This document shows, piece by piece, positions 1-9,519 of a stretch of DNA of 64,000 bases. Positions within the stretch are counted from its first letter, which is position 1. Each line of letters starts with the position of its first letter. Under the pieces are notes generated by a model that saw only the letters and a list, made by a program, of their open reading frames with translations, did no database searches and had not been told where the DNA came from. Origin of the DNA: Closterium sp. Naga37s-1 (lineage: Eukaryota > Streptophyta > Zygnematophyceae > Desmidiales > Closteriaceae); assembly GCA_947471745.1 (NCBI GenBank), contig CANJKZ010000723.1:4939001-5003000 (forward strand), written 5' to 3'. A program made the translations under genes and the position numbers.

Positions 1-857
1 CCTTGTGGTCATCGTCGTCGGACTCCTCACGGTTGGGACATTCAAAGGAGAGGTGGTCAGGGTCACCACAGACCAAACATTCCCGCCGTCCTTGACATCG
101 ACCGCCTCGACTGCGGTCGGTGTCCCGAGCGGCGGACGGTGTCCCGAGCCGACTTCGTCCGGTCGAAGTCCTTCGCCACGTTCCCGCCTCCGCTATCACC
201 TTCGCCCAACTTCCCGCATTGCCCTTGCCGTCGGGGCGATGTAGTTAGCCTGCATAATGAGCTCCGTGGTCCTCTCGAACTCATGCATAGACTCGTAGTT
301 GATGGTGTACCTCAACAACGAGTCCTCGTTCTGCGACTCACGTGCATCGGGAATGGCTAGCAACCGGCGCATCACGTTGTATCCCGCGGGGAGGCCCTTG
401 ACGACGTGGGTGATGTACGATGCCACCAAGTAGTCGACGTCAGCCATCTTCAGGTCGGCCAAATCCGTCAAGCACGATTGTAGTAATCCGTCACCGACTC
501 CTGCTCGGCCATCCGAATGTTGGTCGCTGCTCTAGCTGGCCGATGTACAGGTTGTCGGTAGACTTGTACGCGCCATGATGAATTGCCACGCTTGGTGGTC
601 GGCATCCATACGAAGTCGACACGGCTTGAGCGAGACCTACACCAGCGGCGAGCAGCAGCGCAAAATGACCATGAAGGTCAGCAGCTGAGCAGCACGTCAT
701 CGGCTCGACATCGGCTTCGGGCAGAATCTCCACGTCGTCGTCGGCAAACTGCTTCAACCTGGCGATTTCCAGCTGCGGCTCAATCGACTCCCACCACGCC
801 AGGAGGTCGTATCGACCTTCCAGTAGCTTGGGCACGGTGACCTTTTCCGGCGATCTT
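1..857 (-). mobile_element. Family F copia Gag relic (F1)
   Basis: On the minus strand this encodes pieces of a copia-type Gag: SPEKVTVPKLLEG near 830-855, then EGRYDLLAWWESIEPQLE, then YITHVVKGLPAGYN near 390-420, and a CCHC knuckle of the form CLVC-x4-H-x4-C close to the left edge. The same blocks occur in the same order in the open Gag at 24384-25478 (YITHVVKGLPRSYN, CWVC knuckle), so the family assignment rests on a second copy in this window. The element is broken several times and runs off the left edge. The right boundary is where similarity to the other copy stops. Confidence 0.75.
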
Positions 858-945
858 GTCGCCTTACGACAACATTTTAATCATATTATCCCCTCTCCCG
901 CCTCTCGGCCCCGCTTGTCCCCTTCACCCGTCGCGCATTCCCCCT

Positions 946-2440
946 CCGCCACACCCCTGCGCTTCACCTTCGTGATGATGCTGCACAACAAGGACGACTA
1001 TGTTTGCAGCGCCATCGTGCTAACGCATGCCCTCCGCAGTACAGGCATCGCACCGCCCCCTGCGCTGGTCGCCAGCGGCAGCAACGCTAACAACAGCGGA
1101 GGCGCGGCGCAGCCCGCATAGGCGGAGCTGGTGGCGATGGTGTTCGCGGAGCTGAGCGCAGGCAGCCGTAGAGTGCTTGAGGCGGCGGGATGGCGGATAA
1201 CGGAGATAGTGCGAATAAGGAGCCCATCCGCAAAGCCCGGTTTATACAGCGAGTATAACTTCAGGTATGCGTACGTGCGGGTGGGTGACGGCATAAGAGA
1301 GATGGTCAAGCTGTAAGATGAAATGGGGGAAGCCAGAAATCTGATTTTGAAACCGAGATGAACTATGGAGAGGTGAGGAGAGGAGTGGAGAACAAGGCTC
1401 ACTCACCCACCCTTGATGTCTCCTCCATTGCTTTCCTTCCTCCCACTCCCCACCCTCCCTTGATTCCTCCTATCGTGATTGCATACCCACGGCAGCAATT
1501 TGCAGCTGTGGCAATTGATAGAGTACAAGAGCATCGCGTACATAAACTCGGAATTCCCGCCCTTCCGCTCCCTCACACACCTCTTCCTCTTCTCGAGCTA
1601 TCAGCGGGCGGCAACGATGACTCCCGATTCAACGGTGGCCTCATGCTTATCGAGCCCTCCCTCTGCTCGCATGCGTTTCTCTTTGCCAGCATCCGCTACC
1701 TGGTGTCGTACAACCATGGATTCCATGTGCGAATGGCTAGTTGTTATGGCGAGGAGATCCTCCATTCCTGGTTGCTTGGGGTTGGGTGTTGGCTGAATTG
1801 TATATGCAAAAGCTCATCTGCACACTAGCATTGTCTCTTACTTGGCTCGCATGCCTTTGCAGAAATGTCTTTGCTCAGTCCACAACCTCACTTCACCAGT
1901 AAGTGTCGTCTTGGTCGGAAACCATGCAAGGCAATACAATGACTTCTTGCCCTTCCACCTGCTCCCACTTCCCCACATGCGCTCCTGCCAGGGTCCTGCC
2001 AGGGTCTTCATAAACAACTCATACCCCAGGTGGCACCGCCTACCAGACAACAGCAACCTCCTCAAGCACAAGCCACTCCACGACCACCGCTATCCCAACG
2101 AGGGCCTGGTCGCCCAGAATGCTCTCTTTGCATCTGTCCCTCCCAGGACGCAAACGATCCATTACCTTGGGCGGAAGCCCTGGGTGTGTTTCCGCGACTT
2201 TGACTGCAACCTGGCATCATCGCTGTATGAACTCAAGTTTGTGAACGACGTTGCCTTCCGGCGGTGGTGGGCAGTGCATGACGGGATTGATGAAAGGCTG
2301 AAACCGTGGTGCTGGTTGAGTGAGAAGAAGAAGCGGATTGTCTGGAGGGGCAAGAAGAAGCGCAAGCAGGATGGCGTTGAACCTAATGGTGGAACTACAC
2401 AATTACTGACCCCAGAAAGGACTTGGTGCTGTCGTTGAAG
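946..2440 (+). pseudogene. GUX-like GT8 xylan glucuronosyltransferase pseudogene
   Basis: Translated blocks follow the order of plant GUX (GlucUronic acid substitution of Xylan) enzymes, Golgi GT8 proteins that add glucuronic acid to xylan. Block 1 (957-1264): DDYVCSAIVLTHALRSTG, LEAAGWRITEIVRIRSP and YSEYNF. After an intron: LQLWQLIEYKSIAYINSEF, then NDDSRFNGGLMLIEPS and SYNHG. Block 3 (about 2029-2440): WHRLPDNSNLLKH, IHYLGRKPWVCFRDFDCNL, RRWWAVHDG and TDPRKD. Signs of death: an in-frame TAG at 1119-1121, a one-base frame change between about 1560 and 1600, a further frame slip near 2400, loss of the GDQGFLNE block, and replacement of the metal-binding DxD motif by NSE. The 5' end is missing where F1 begins. 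The GT8 assignment is strong; GUX over PGSIP6-8 rests on the RIRSP and KPWxCxRDxDC forms. Confidence 0.8.
1265..1495 (+). other. GT-AG intron in the GUX-like pseudogene
   Basis: The exon ends ...TATAACTTCAG before GTATGC, and the next exon opens after a pyrimidine-rich tract ending GGCAG. Joining 1264 to 1496 keeps phase and gives YNFSNLQLWQLIEY, matching the family pattern NEWNYSKLRLWQLTEY. The 231 bp length and retained splice signals show this copy came by DNA-level duplication or is the decayed original locus, not a processed retrocopy. Confidence 0.8.
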
Positions 2441-3795
2441 GTCAATAAGACGAGAGCTGCAGATTGGCTGGGAAAGCTCATCTTAACCGTAACAACGTAC
2501 GTTCTGAAGCATTTCTGTTTGCATGTACAACCCATGTACAGTACCCATAAGTCAAGTGAGAGGGAATGGGAACTTGAATTCCTCAAACATAGATCACATC
2601 TCTTCTGCCACCTCTAGGAAAGCTGGAAGCTGGTCTAAAAGGTTGTATTGCCTCCAAACAAGTGACACTGGCACCCTTCCTCTAAATCAAGTGGAGCTAC
2701 ATTCTCACTGGAGCTAATCAAGTGTTTGCCCCTGCAACCATGGTTTTGGTCGTGGCTCCCGGTGCAGAGTTTCCCCAGCATCGCCTCCTGTTTGCCCTGG
2801 AGCAAATGGCATGTGCTGCACCTACTGCTTATGCATCTCGCATGTACCTTCTCCACCGCCTTCAACACAGCAGTGTTACTCCCATTTACCCTGCTGACTT
2901 CATTAACTCCTTGGGCCCCCTTAGACCGTCGTTTTTTGGGCATGTCCTGCCTTCCACACACATGCGCCCATGTGCCCTGCAGTTGCAGCCTGCGCAGTCC
3001 CCTTACTCCTGAATCCATGCTTTCTTGCTCCCCTGCAGGACTGCCTTGACCTCTTGCCAAGCTTACCAGCAGATGCTCTCAACCATTGCTTGAATCGGCC
3101 CCACAGCTTACCCTTTTTCCCATATGCCAAAGTACTAGCAACACTCCCACCAGAACCAGCTGTGCCATAGTCTGCGTAATCCTCAGCACTGTAATCCTCT
3201 CCATTGTAGTCTCCTTCGTTGTAATCACCATTATCGCCATCGCCTCCACCACTGTAGTCACCACCCCCATTGTCATCTCCGTCGTTGCAACAGTGCGGGA
3301 GCCCAATATTACTGTTGGACAGCCGCACAGTGCCAACCCACCGGCTAGTGGGATGCTGCCAACTCCCAAACCACAAAGGTTGGGATTGGCCAGCCTCCCC
3401 TCCCAACATTTGGGCGCCCACCTGAAGATACGCATCCCAAGCCACACCCTCGCGCAAAAATAACGAAACGCAGAAAAGTCAAGCTCCGACCCCTCGCCGA
3501 CTTCGCCAACGGTGCCAACGAAATTACAGCCCCTTAATACAATTCGCCATCCAATCCCGCATCGCAATCAATCTCTGAATTTCAAGGCGAGGTTCATTTC
3601 CAAGGGTTGGTTACCAAATAAGAAATTGAGAGTGTCGCGACTTGGTAGTGCGACTCGATTCGTGAATGCAACCCATAAGATTGTATGTAAAATTGTTGAA
3701 GTCAGATTGCAAATTCCAGAGAACTCTAGAGAGCGCTTCATACACATTTTCCAAGCACACTAAGGCTGCTACCTCCCTGCTAGCAACGTTTCACT
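2441..3795. other. Unassigned stretch with short acidic-coding repeat
   Basis: No gene recognised. The 3' part of the GUX relic may trail into about 2600. At 3170-3300 a run of near-15 bp units (TGTAGTC/TGTAATC with CACC or CTCC spacers) reads on minus as an Asp/Tyr/Gly-rich track inside a 178-codon frame (2921-3457). No known domain is seen there, and composition alone does not support a gene. The right part (about 3480-3793) should include the 5' LTR of gypsy E, because a primer site follows at 3796, but its left end cannot be set without a second copy. Confidence 0.4.
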
Positions 3796-3811
3796 GGTAA
3801 TCAGAGCCTGG
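3796..3811 (+). other. Primer binding site of gypsy E
   Basis: TGGTAATCAGAGCCTG resembles the complement of the initiator-Met tRNA 3' end with one extra A. It lies just after a CA dinucleotide and 39 bp before the Gag start, which marks the 5' LTR end at about 3793. Confidence 0.6.
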
Positions 3812-3849
3812 TTAGTCACTTCGCGCGCTCCTGCCATATTCTAGAACCT

Positions 3850-5540
3850 ATGGCTGGGCCGTCTGATATGACTCCGGAACTCTGGAACGAGTTTTTCGCC
3901 AATATGTGCCGAGAAATTGAACGCGAGGTGCGTGGCCGGATCCTTGGCGAACTCCAGGAACGTGGACTCCTGGGCACACAGTTGCCGGCGCTAGCACCTA
4001 CTGTGGTCTTTGCACGTCCGAAAGCACCTGAAATTAGCCATTTGTCCCTGAAAAATGGGACTTACCTGTGCGAATATGGCTCTTCTAAATGGAGGAGTAC
4101 CTTTCCCTATGCCTTGTGAACCAAGCCGAAAGGGCGAGGCACGCCGGCATGATGTTGCGAGGTGCTGCTGCTACTTGGTGGCATAGCTGCCACGCTACAA
4201 TTTCAACCTGGGAAGAATTTTCAGCATCGCTCACCATGAACTTCGAACCTGTCAACGAGATTGAACGGGCTCGTGACAACCTCGCTGCACTACGCCAACA
4301 CCGCTCCATAGCCGAATACGTCAACCGCTTCCGGGAGTTGGTGCTGGAGATTCCCGACATCCCTGCCTCCGAGCAGATGGATAATTTCAAGCGTGGGCTG
4401 AAACCAAAAATTCGCACCGAAGTGGAGCTTCGCGGATGCACGTCGATGGATGATATGATCCGTGTGGCAGAACGCTTCGGACACGATCAACTTCGCTGCG
4501 TTCCAACGCTTCAACGACATGAGGATGGGTCACACGAATCACGCTCTAGCTGCTCGTGCAAACGGTCCTACACCCATTGAGGTGGGAATGATGGAGAGGC
4601 AGCCGCATAATGCCTCAAACGTCATGTGCTTCCAATGCGGGAAGATGGGGCACATCAAGTGGAACAGCCCGAATCGTCGCAGCCCGAACGGAGGACGGGG
4701 AAACGGACAGTGCCAATAGCTGTGGGGCAGACCTGTGGCGCATCGCATGCCCCGCTTCTCCTGACCCCGGTACCTCTGAACTCTACACCACATCAAACGC
4801 TCCATTCCCCGCCATCATTCTATACGCAAAAATAAAGAATCGCTACATTGACTTTCTGCTCAATACCGGCGCTTCAGCAAAATTTCTCTCTCCCTCAATT
4901 GCTGCTGAACTTTCTCTCCCCGAAGATCCTAACAGCAACCCGCAGGACGTGATCATGGCATATGGTACTCGGCGGCGCTACGGACCTACCCTCCTCCCCG
5001 TATACTGCATGTTTGGAAGTCTGGAAGCGACAGTCACGTTTGAGAAACTGCACATCGGCGGGAACGAAGGCGTTATCGGTCGACCATGGTTGCACCAGTT
5101 TGGACCGTGAATTTATTGGCGCAACGGAACTGTCACCGTCGGCAACTATGACCTCCCATCCAATTCCTACCGTCGACCATAGTCATCCCCAATCAGTTTA
5201 GCTTCATCAACCCATCCACCCCAACATACCCCATCTCCATCCTCCAATATCCCCCTCTCCCTCCTCCTCGCATAGCTCCCGCGCAGCAGCCAATACCACC
5301 CGACTCTCCCGAAGTGATCAACACACCTCCTCCTTCTCCACCCCACCCAACCCATCAGCCACGCCGTCCCGTCATCCGCCCCGCCTCTGAAGTTATCAAT
5401 CCACCAGCCCCCACCCCTCCTTCACCACCTCCTCCTCATCATCTCCTAGTCATCTTTACGGCTCCCGAATCTGAAGCATCAGCTACTTCTCTGCCACCAA
5501 CCATACATAATCTGCTCAACGGTTATACGGACGTATTTCC
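3850..5540 (+). mobile_element. Ty3/gypsy E: gag and protease, 3' part lost
   Basis: The Gag start MAGPSDMTPELWNEFF is followed by a retrotransposon Gag core (GMMLRGAAATWWH, TWEEFSASLTMNFEP, SIAEYVNRFRELVLEIPD, FKRGLKPKIRTEVEL) to about 4500, then a CCHC knuckle CFQCGKMGHIKWNSP near 4627-4670. An aspartic protease-type domain follows at about 4830-5110 (IDFLLNTGASAKFLS, then GRPWLHQFGP), and after it a proline-rich tail ending LNGYTDVFP, the usual lead-in to gypsy RT. RT and integrase are absent because copia A1 begins at 5541. It is broken at about three or more points. Confidence 0.8.
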
Positions 5541-5985
5541 TGTTGGTGCAACCCTACGGTTTGCACTCGGCTTGTTGTCCGTGTGCGTGCATGCGTGTGT
5601 GCATGGAATGGAATGAGGGCATGAGATAATATATATTTCATGCTTATAATAGTGTGTGAATGTTGAGTCATGATGTCGAGTGTGTGTGTCGAGTCAATAG
5701 CGAGTTATCGCTAGTCGTGTCCCGCGCGGTTTCTATTTTGTCGCCTGTGTGTCTCGCGCGGTTTCTATTTTGTCCTGTGTCGAACGTTCGGCGTGTCGCA
5801 GGTGTGTGCAGCAGACCCATCAAGAACTCAAGGATGAGTTTGTGACGAAGAGCCCGAGTCTTGGTTACAAGCTTCAAGTGATTTCGAAGCTCGCCAAAAG
5901 GGTACACCTCAAGATATTGAAGATTGTTACATTACTTTGTGTAGTGTAACATTTCACTTGGTGTAGGCCCTAGTGAAGGGTAGTT
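5541..5985 (+). repeat. A1 5' LTR, left part
   Basis: Starts TGTTGGTGCAACCC like the other Family A LTRs (15186, 46856, 52384; 22742 on minus). It contains the TATA-like GATAATATATATTTCATG near 5625, then two copies of a GCGCGGTTTCTATTTTGTC unit at about 5724-5778. B1 interrupts it after the TAGTT duplication (5981-5985). Confidence 0.92.
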
Positions 5986-6114
5986 TGTCAGAACATTATA
6001 GCTCATGCATATTGTGTAGGCTATAGTGGGGTAGCCCATAAGGGGTACAACCCAATTAGGGTTAGTACTTGTACCAAATTCATTCATAGTTCATTCATTC
6101 CTTGTTTCTTCTCA
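5986..6114 (+). repeat. B1 5' LTR (129 bp)
   Basis: TGTCAGAACATT...TTCTTCTCA. It starts TG and ends CA, and is identical by eye to 8978-9106. It is very short for a copia LTR. Confidence 0.95.
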
Positions 6115-6128
6115 TGGTATCGAGCAGG
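6115..6128 (+). other. B1 primer binding site
   Basis: TGGTATCGAGCAGG directly abuts the LTR. It is an initiator-Met tRNA type site lacking one base of the usual TGGTATCAGAGCAGG. Confidence 0.8.
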
Positions 6129-6229
6129 TTCCCCCGTGGGAACTGTTTCTAGGGCCCACCGTTTTTTTTTTTTCCTGCCCGGAGCGCACTCAGCCCCTGC
6201 CCGAGTCGCGCTCCCCTCTCTCGTGCCGC

Positions 6230-7015
6230 CCTAGCGGCCCCCCCCCCCCTTCGCGCCGCCCTCGCGGCCCCTTCGAGCCGCCCTCGCGGCTCTATCCGCC
6301 GCCCTTCGCGGCCCCTACTCCGCCGCCCTCACGGCCCCGATCCGCCGCCCTCGCGGCCCCGATCCGCCGCCCTCGCGGCCCCGCTCTGCCGCCCTCGCGG
6401 CCCCGATCCGCCGCCCTTCGCGGCCCCGATCCGCCGCCCTCGCGGCCCCGCTCCGCCGCCCTCGCGGCCCCGATCCGCCGCCCTTAGCGGCCCCGATCCG
6501 CCGCCCTCGCGGCCCCTACTCCGCCGCCCTCGCGGCCCCGATTCGCCGCCCTCGCGGCCCCGATCTGCCGCCCTCGCGGCCCCTACTCCGCCGCACTCGC
6601 GGCCCCTACTCCGCTGCCCTCGCGGCCCCGATCCGCCGCCCTCGCGGCCCCGATCCGCCGCCCTAGCGGCCTCCGGCCCCTGCTCCTACGGCCCCGGCGC
6701 CTGCTCCTACGGCCCCCGCTCCTACTCCTACGAGCAACCCACCCGCCGAGCCGCCCAGCAACCGAGCAGCCCAGCCGCTGAGCCGCCGAGCCGCCCAGCA
6801 ACCGAGCCGCCCAGCCGCCGAGCCGCCCAGCAGCCGAGCCGCCCAGCAGCCGACCCGCCCAGCAGCCGAGCCGCCCAGCCGCCGAGCCGCCCAGCCGCCG
6901 AGCCGCCCAGCAGCCGAGCCGCCCAGCAGCCGAGCCGCCGAGCCACCCAGCAGCCGAGCCGCCCAGCCGTCGAGTCGCCGAGCCGCCCTGCAGCCGAGCC
7001 GCCCGAACCGCCCTG
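6230..7015 (+). repeat. GC-rich minisatellite leader of B1
   Basis: Two tandem arrays between primer site and Gag. About 6240-6670 is built from a ~20-22 bp unit (CGCCGCCCTCGCGGCCCCGA). About 6740-7010 uses units of GAGCCGCCCAGCAGCC type. Long frames on either strand here are by-products of GC-rich repeats. Confidence 0.9.
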
Positions 7016-7087
7016 TCCGGTAAGAGCAGCGCCTCTCTCACAGCACTGCCCTCACCCTACTGTTTGCACTGCTAGTCTACTGCTGTC

Positions 7088-7310
7088 ATGGCTACCCCTA
7101 GTGTCCTCGCTTTTGACGCTGAGGGTCGGGCCATTGACTTTGACGTCTGGATAGATGACCTGCAGCTTTTCTTACAGTGCGACAGAGCAGACGGCCTCTC
7201 CCTCTTTGACCTCACTTCTGGTGCCTCTCCTGCCCCCGCTGCTGATGCTGACGCCACTGTTCGCTCACAGTGGGCCACGCGCGATGCTGCTGCACGTCTT
7301 GCTGTTGCCC
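7088..7310 (+). pseudogene. B1 Gag amino-terminal part
   Basis: Begins ATGGCTACCCCTAG, encoding MATPSVLAFDAEGRAIDFD, then WIDDLQLFLQCDRADGLSLF and SQWATRDAAARLAVALL. This matches the start of copia-type Gag (UBN2-like) domains with a conserved W and DAAARLAV helix. Only the first part of Gag is present. Confidence 0.75.
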
Positions 7311-7339
7311 TCCTGGGGCGAACATCGTCAGTGGCATGT

Positions 7340-8766
7340 GGATTTTCAGGGTGAAGCGACCGCCGGGTTCTCCGCCTGTCTTCAAGGCGCGTTACGTGGC
7401 TCGTGGCTTCAGTCAGCGGCAGGGAGTTGACTACTTTCAGACCTTCTCTCCCACCCCGAAGATGACCACTCTTTGGGTACTGCTGCACGTAGCTGCTCAC
7501 CGTGACTACGAGTTACACTCTCTTGACTTCAGCAGTGCTTTCTTGCAGGGCAGCCTGCACGAGGAGATCTGGCTGCGTCGCCCACCTGGTTTCACTGGGT
7601 CTTTTCCTCCTGGCACCCAGTGGAGCCTACGGCGGCCAGTCTACGGTCTCTGCCAGGCACCGCGTGAGTGGCACGACACACTGAGGACTACACTTGCGGC
7701 TCTTGGGTTTGCTCCCTCTACTGCCGACCCGTCGCTGTTTCTGCGCACCGACACTTCTTTACCGCCGTTCTACATCCTCGTGTACGTCGACGACTTGGTC
7801 TTTGCCACAGCTGACACTGCTGGACTCGCCCACGTGAAGTCCGAGCTGCAGAAGAGACACACGTGCACTGACCTGGGTGAACTGCGCAGCTACCTTGGCT
7901 TGCAGATCACTCGGGACAGAGCACGCCGCACCATTACCCTGACTCAGTCACACATGGTGCAGCAGGTCCTTCAGCGCTTCGGCTTCACGTACTCCTCGCC
8001 TCAGGCCACTCCTCTGCCTACTCGCCACTCGCTCTCAGCTCTGCCTTCGGATGAGTCCGTAGAGTCGAGTGGCCCGTACCCAGAGCTTGTTGGCTGCCTC
8101 ATGTACCTGATGACCTGCACACGACCTGACCTTGCATACCCTCTTAGCATTCTCGCACGCTATGTTGCTCCTGGGAGACACAGACCGGAGCACATGGCTG
8201 CAGCGAATAGGGTGTTGCGCTACTTGTGCAGTACATCGGGCATGGGGTTTGTGCTTGGAGGGCAGAGTCCAGTGGTCGTTACTGGGCACGCAGACGCTTC
8301 TTGGGCTGACGACCAGGCTACGCAGCGGTCGTCACAGGGTTACACCTTCAGCCTTGGTTCCGGCTCTGTTTCGTGGCGAGCTACTCGCTCGTCTTCTGTT
8401 CTCGGCTCCAGTTGTGAGGCTGAGATCTACGCAGGAGCCATGGCTGCACAGGAGCTTCGCTGGCTCACCTACCTGCTGACTGACCTCGGAGAGCCGCCTC
8501 GTTCTCCTCCAGTGCTGTACGTAGACAACAAGGCCATGCTGGCCTTGTGTCGGGAGCAGCGACTGGAGCACAGAACGAAGCACATTGCTCTCCGCTACTT
8601 TCTTGCTCGTGAGCTGCAGCAGCGTGGTCAGCTGCGTCTTGCGTACGTGGCCTCTGAGGCCAACACTGCTGATATCTTCACCAAGGCGCTTGCGCCTTGT
8701 GACCATCAGCGCTTCTGTACTCAGCTGGGCCTTGTGCCTACCTTGCCTCACTTGCTCACCTCTTGA
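7340..8766 (+). CDS. B1 reverse transcriptase-RNase H
   Basis: An open frame covering the copia RT (RVT_2) and RNase H. Visible blocks: PPVFKARYVARGFSQRQG, DYFQTFSPTPKMTT, SLDFSSAFLQGSLHEEI, GTQWSLRRPVYGLCQAPREW, the catalytic YVDDLVFA near 7780-7803, then DLGELRSYLGLQITRDRA, PYPELVGCLMYLMTCTRPD, and the RNase H blocks ADASWADDQATQRSSQGY, SSCEAEIYAGAMAAQELRW, YVDNKAMLALC, HRTKHIALRYFLARE and ANTADIFTKAL. It ends 211 bp before the 3' LTR. Integrase, normally upstream, is not seen. Confidence 0.9.
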
Positions 8767-8966
8767 CCGTGCTTGTACTGTTACATATATATATACCTGC
8801 TCTTGCTTGTCTAGCCTTTATATATATATGTACTCCTGCATGTGAACTGGCCTTGTGGCCTTGAACTTGTGCTCGGAATGTGTGGTGACTTTGTGATCCA
8901 CCCTGAGCTTGCTTTGCTTTGCTTTACTTGACTGGTCTTGTGACCCCTTGTTCTCCCCCACTTTGC

Positions 8967-8977
8967 CTATGGGGGTG
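8967..8977 (+). other. B1 polypurine tract
   Basis: The CTATGGGGGTG string lies immediately before the 3' LTR. The same string precedes the 3' LTR of B2 and B3, and its complement follows the B5 and B6 3' LTRs. Confidence 0.75.
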
Positions 8978-9106
8978 TGTCAGAACATTATAGCTCATGC
9001 ATATTGTGTAGGCTATAGTGGGGTAGCCCATAAGGGGTACAACCCAATTAGGGTTAGTACTTGTACCAAATTCATTCATAGTTCATTCATTCCTTGTTTC
9101 TTCTCA
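8978..9106 (+). repeat. B1 3' LTR (129 bp)
   Basis: Same sequence as 5986-6114, followed by TAGTT, the duplicated target, after which the A1 LTR resumes (TCGAGACCCTTCG). Confidence 0.95.
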
Positions 9107-9485
9107 TAGTTTCGAGACCCTTCGTGGTTGGGGACAGTGTGGCACTTTTCCACATCACTGTACCTCGGCTCTTGGGGTTTGTAGGAGCTGGGACTCATTC
9201 CCAACTCGTAACTCTTGGTAACTCTTCCTATCTTGTGTTCTAAGACTATAGTGGCTGCCATAGTGCCGTTCGTTCAAACCGACGCTCTGTCGTCAATACT
9301 TGGTGAAATCGTGCGATCTAAATTGCCTATTGTAGGCGACAGTAAGACGCTCTAGATCCAAGTTGAAGCAGGTCATTTGAAGCTGTGATCACAACGCTAT
9401 GAACGTTTGAAGCCGCTGTGCAGAAATCCGACTGTGCACTCTATCTTTCGTTTTAGGCACATTGGAGCCTATTGTGATTATAACA
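9107..9485 (+). repeat. A1 5' LTR, right part
   Basis: Resumes the A LTR with TAGTTTCGAGACCC and ends GATTATAACA. It aligns with 47311-47675 of A3 and 15610-15977 of A1, with several base differences and one short local duplication. Confidence 0.92.
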
Positions 9486-9487
9486 AG

Positions 9488-9499
9488 TGGTATCAGAGC
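9488..9499 (+). other. A1 primer binding site
   Basis: TGGTATCAGAGC, the standard initiator-Met tRNA complement, lies 2 bp after the LTR. Confidence 0.92.
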
Positions 9500-9519
9500 C
9501 CCTTGGAGCAGTTTCGACA

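Larger units (their letters stand above)
5986..9106 (+). mobile_element. Copia B1, short young element inside the A1 LTR
   Basis: A 3121 bp insertion with identical 129 bp LTRs (5986-6114, 8978-9106), flanked by TAGTT (5981-5985, 9107-9111). Parts present: primer site, GC-rich leader repeats, a Gag start and RT-RNase H. Protease and integrase are not seen, so it is an internally reduced, probably non-autonomous copy. The RT-RNase H frame is open. The 3' UTR holds two TATATATA runs (about 8785 and 8820). Identical LTRs make it the youngest insertion in the window, with A3. Confidence 0.93.

Noticed and set aside
1838-2438. An intact host gene at 1842-2438
   Set aside because: Only the last ~400 bp match GT8/GUX blocks. 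The rest is probably intron, and upstream blocks are disrupted, so the locus is called a pseudogene.
2921-3457. 178-codon minus frame with an Asp/Tyr/Gly repeat as a host gene
   Set aside because: Only the repeat stands out. No homologous domain recognised and no second copy, so it is left as an unassigned stretch.
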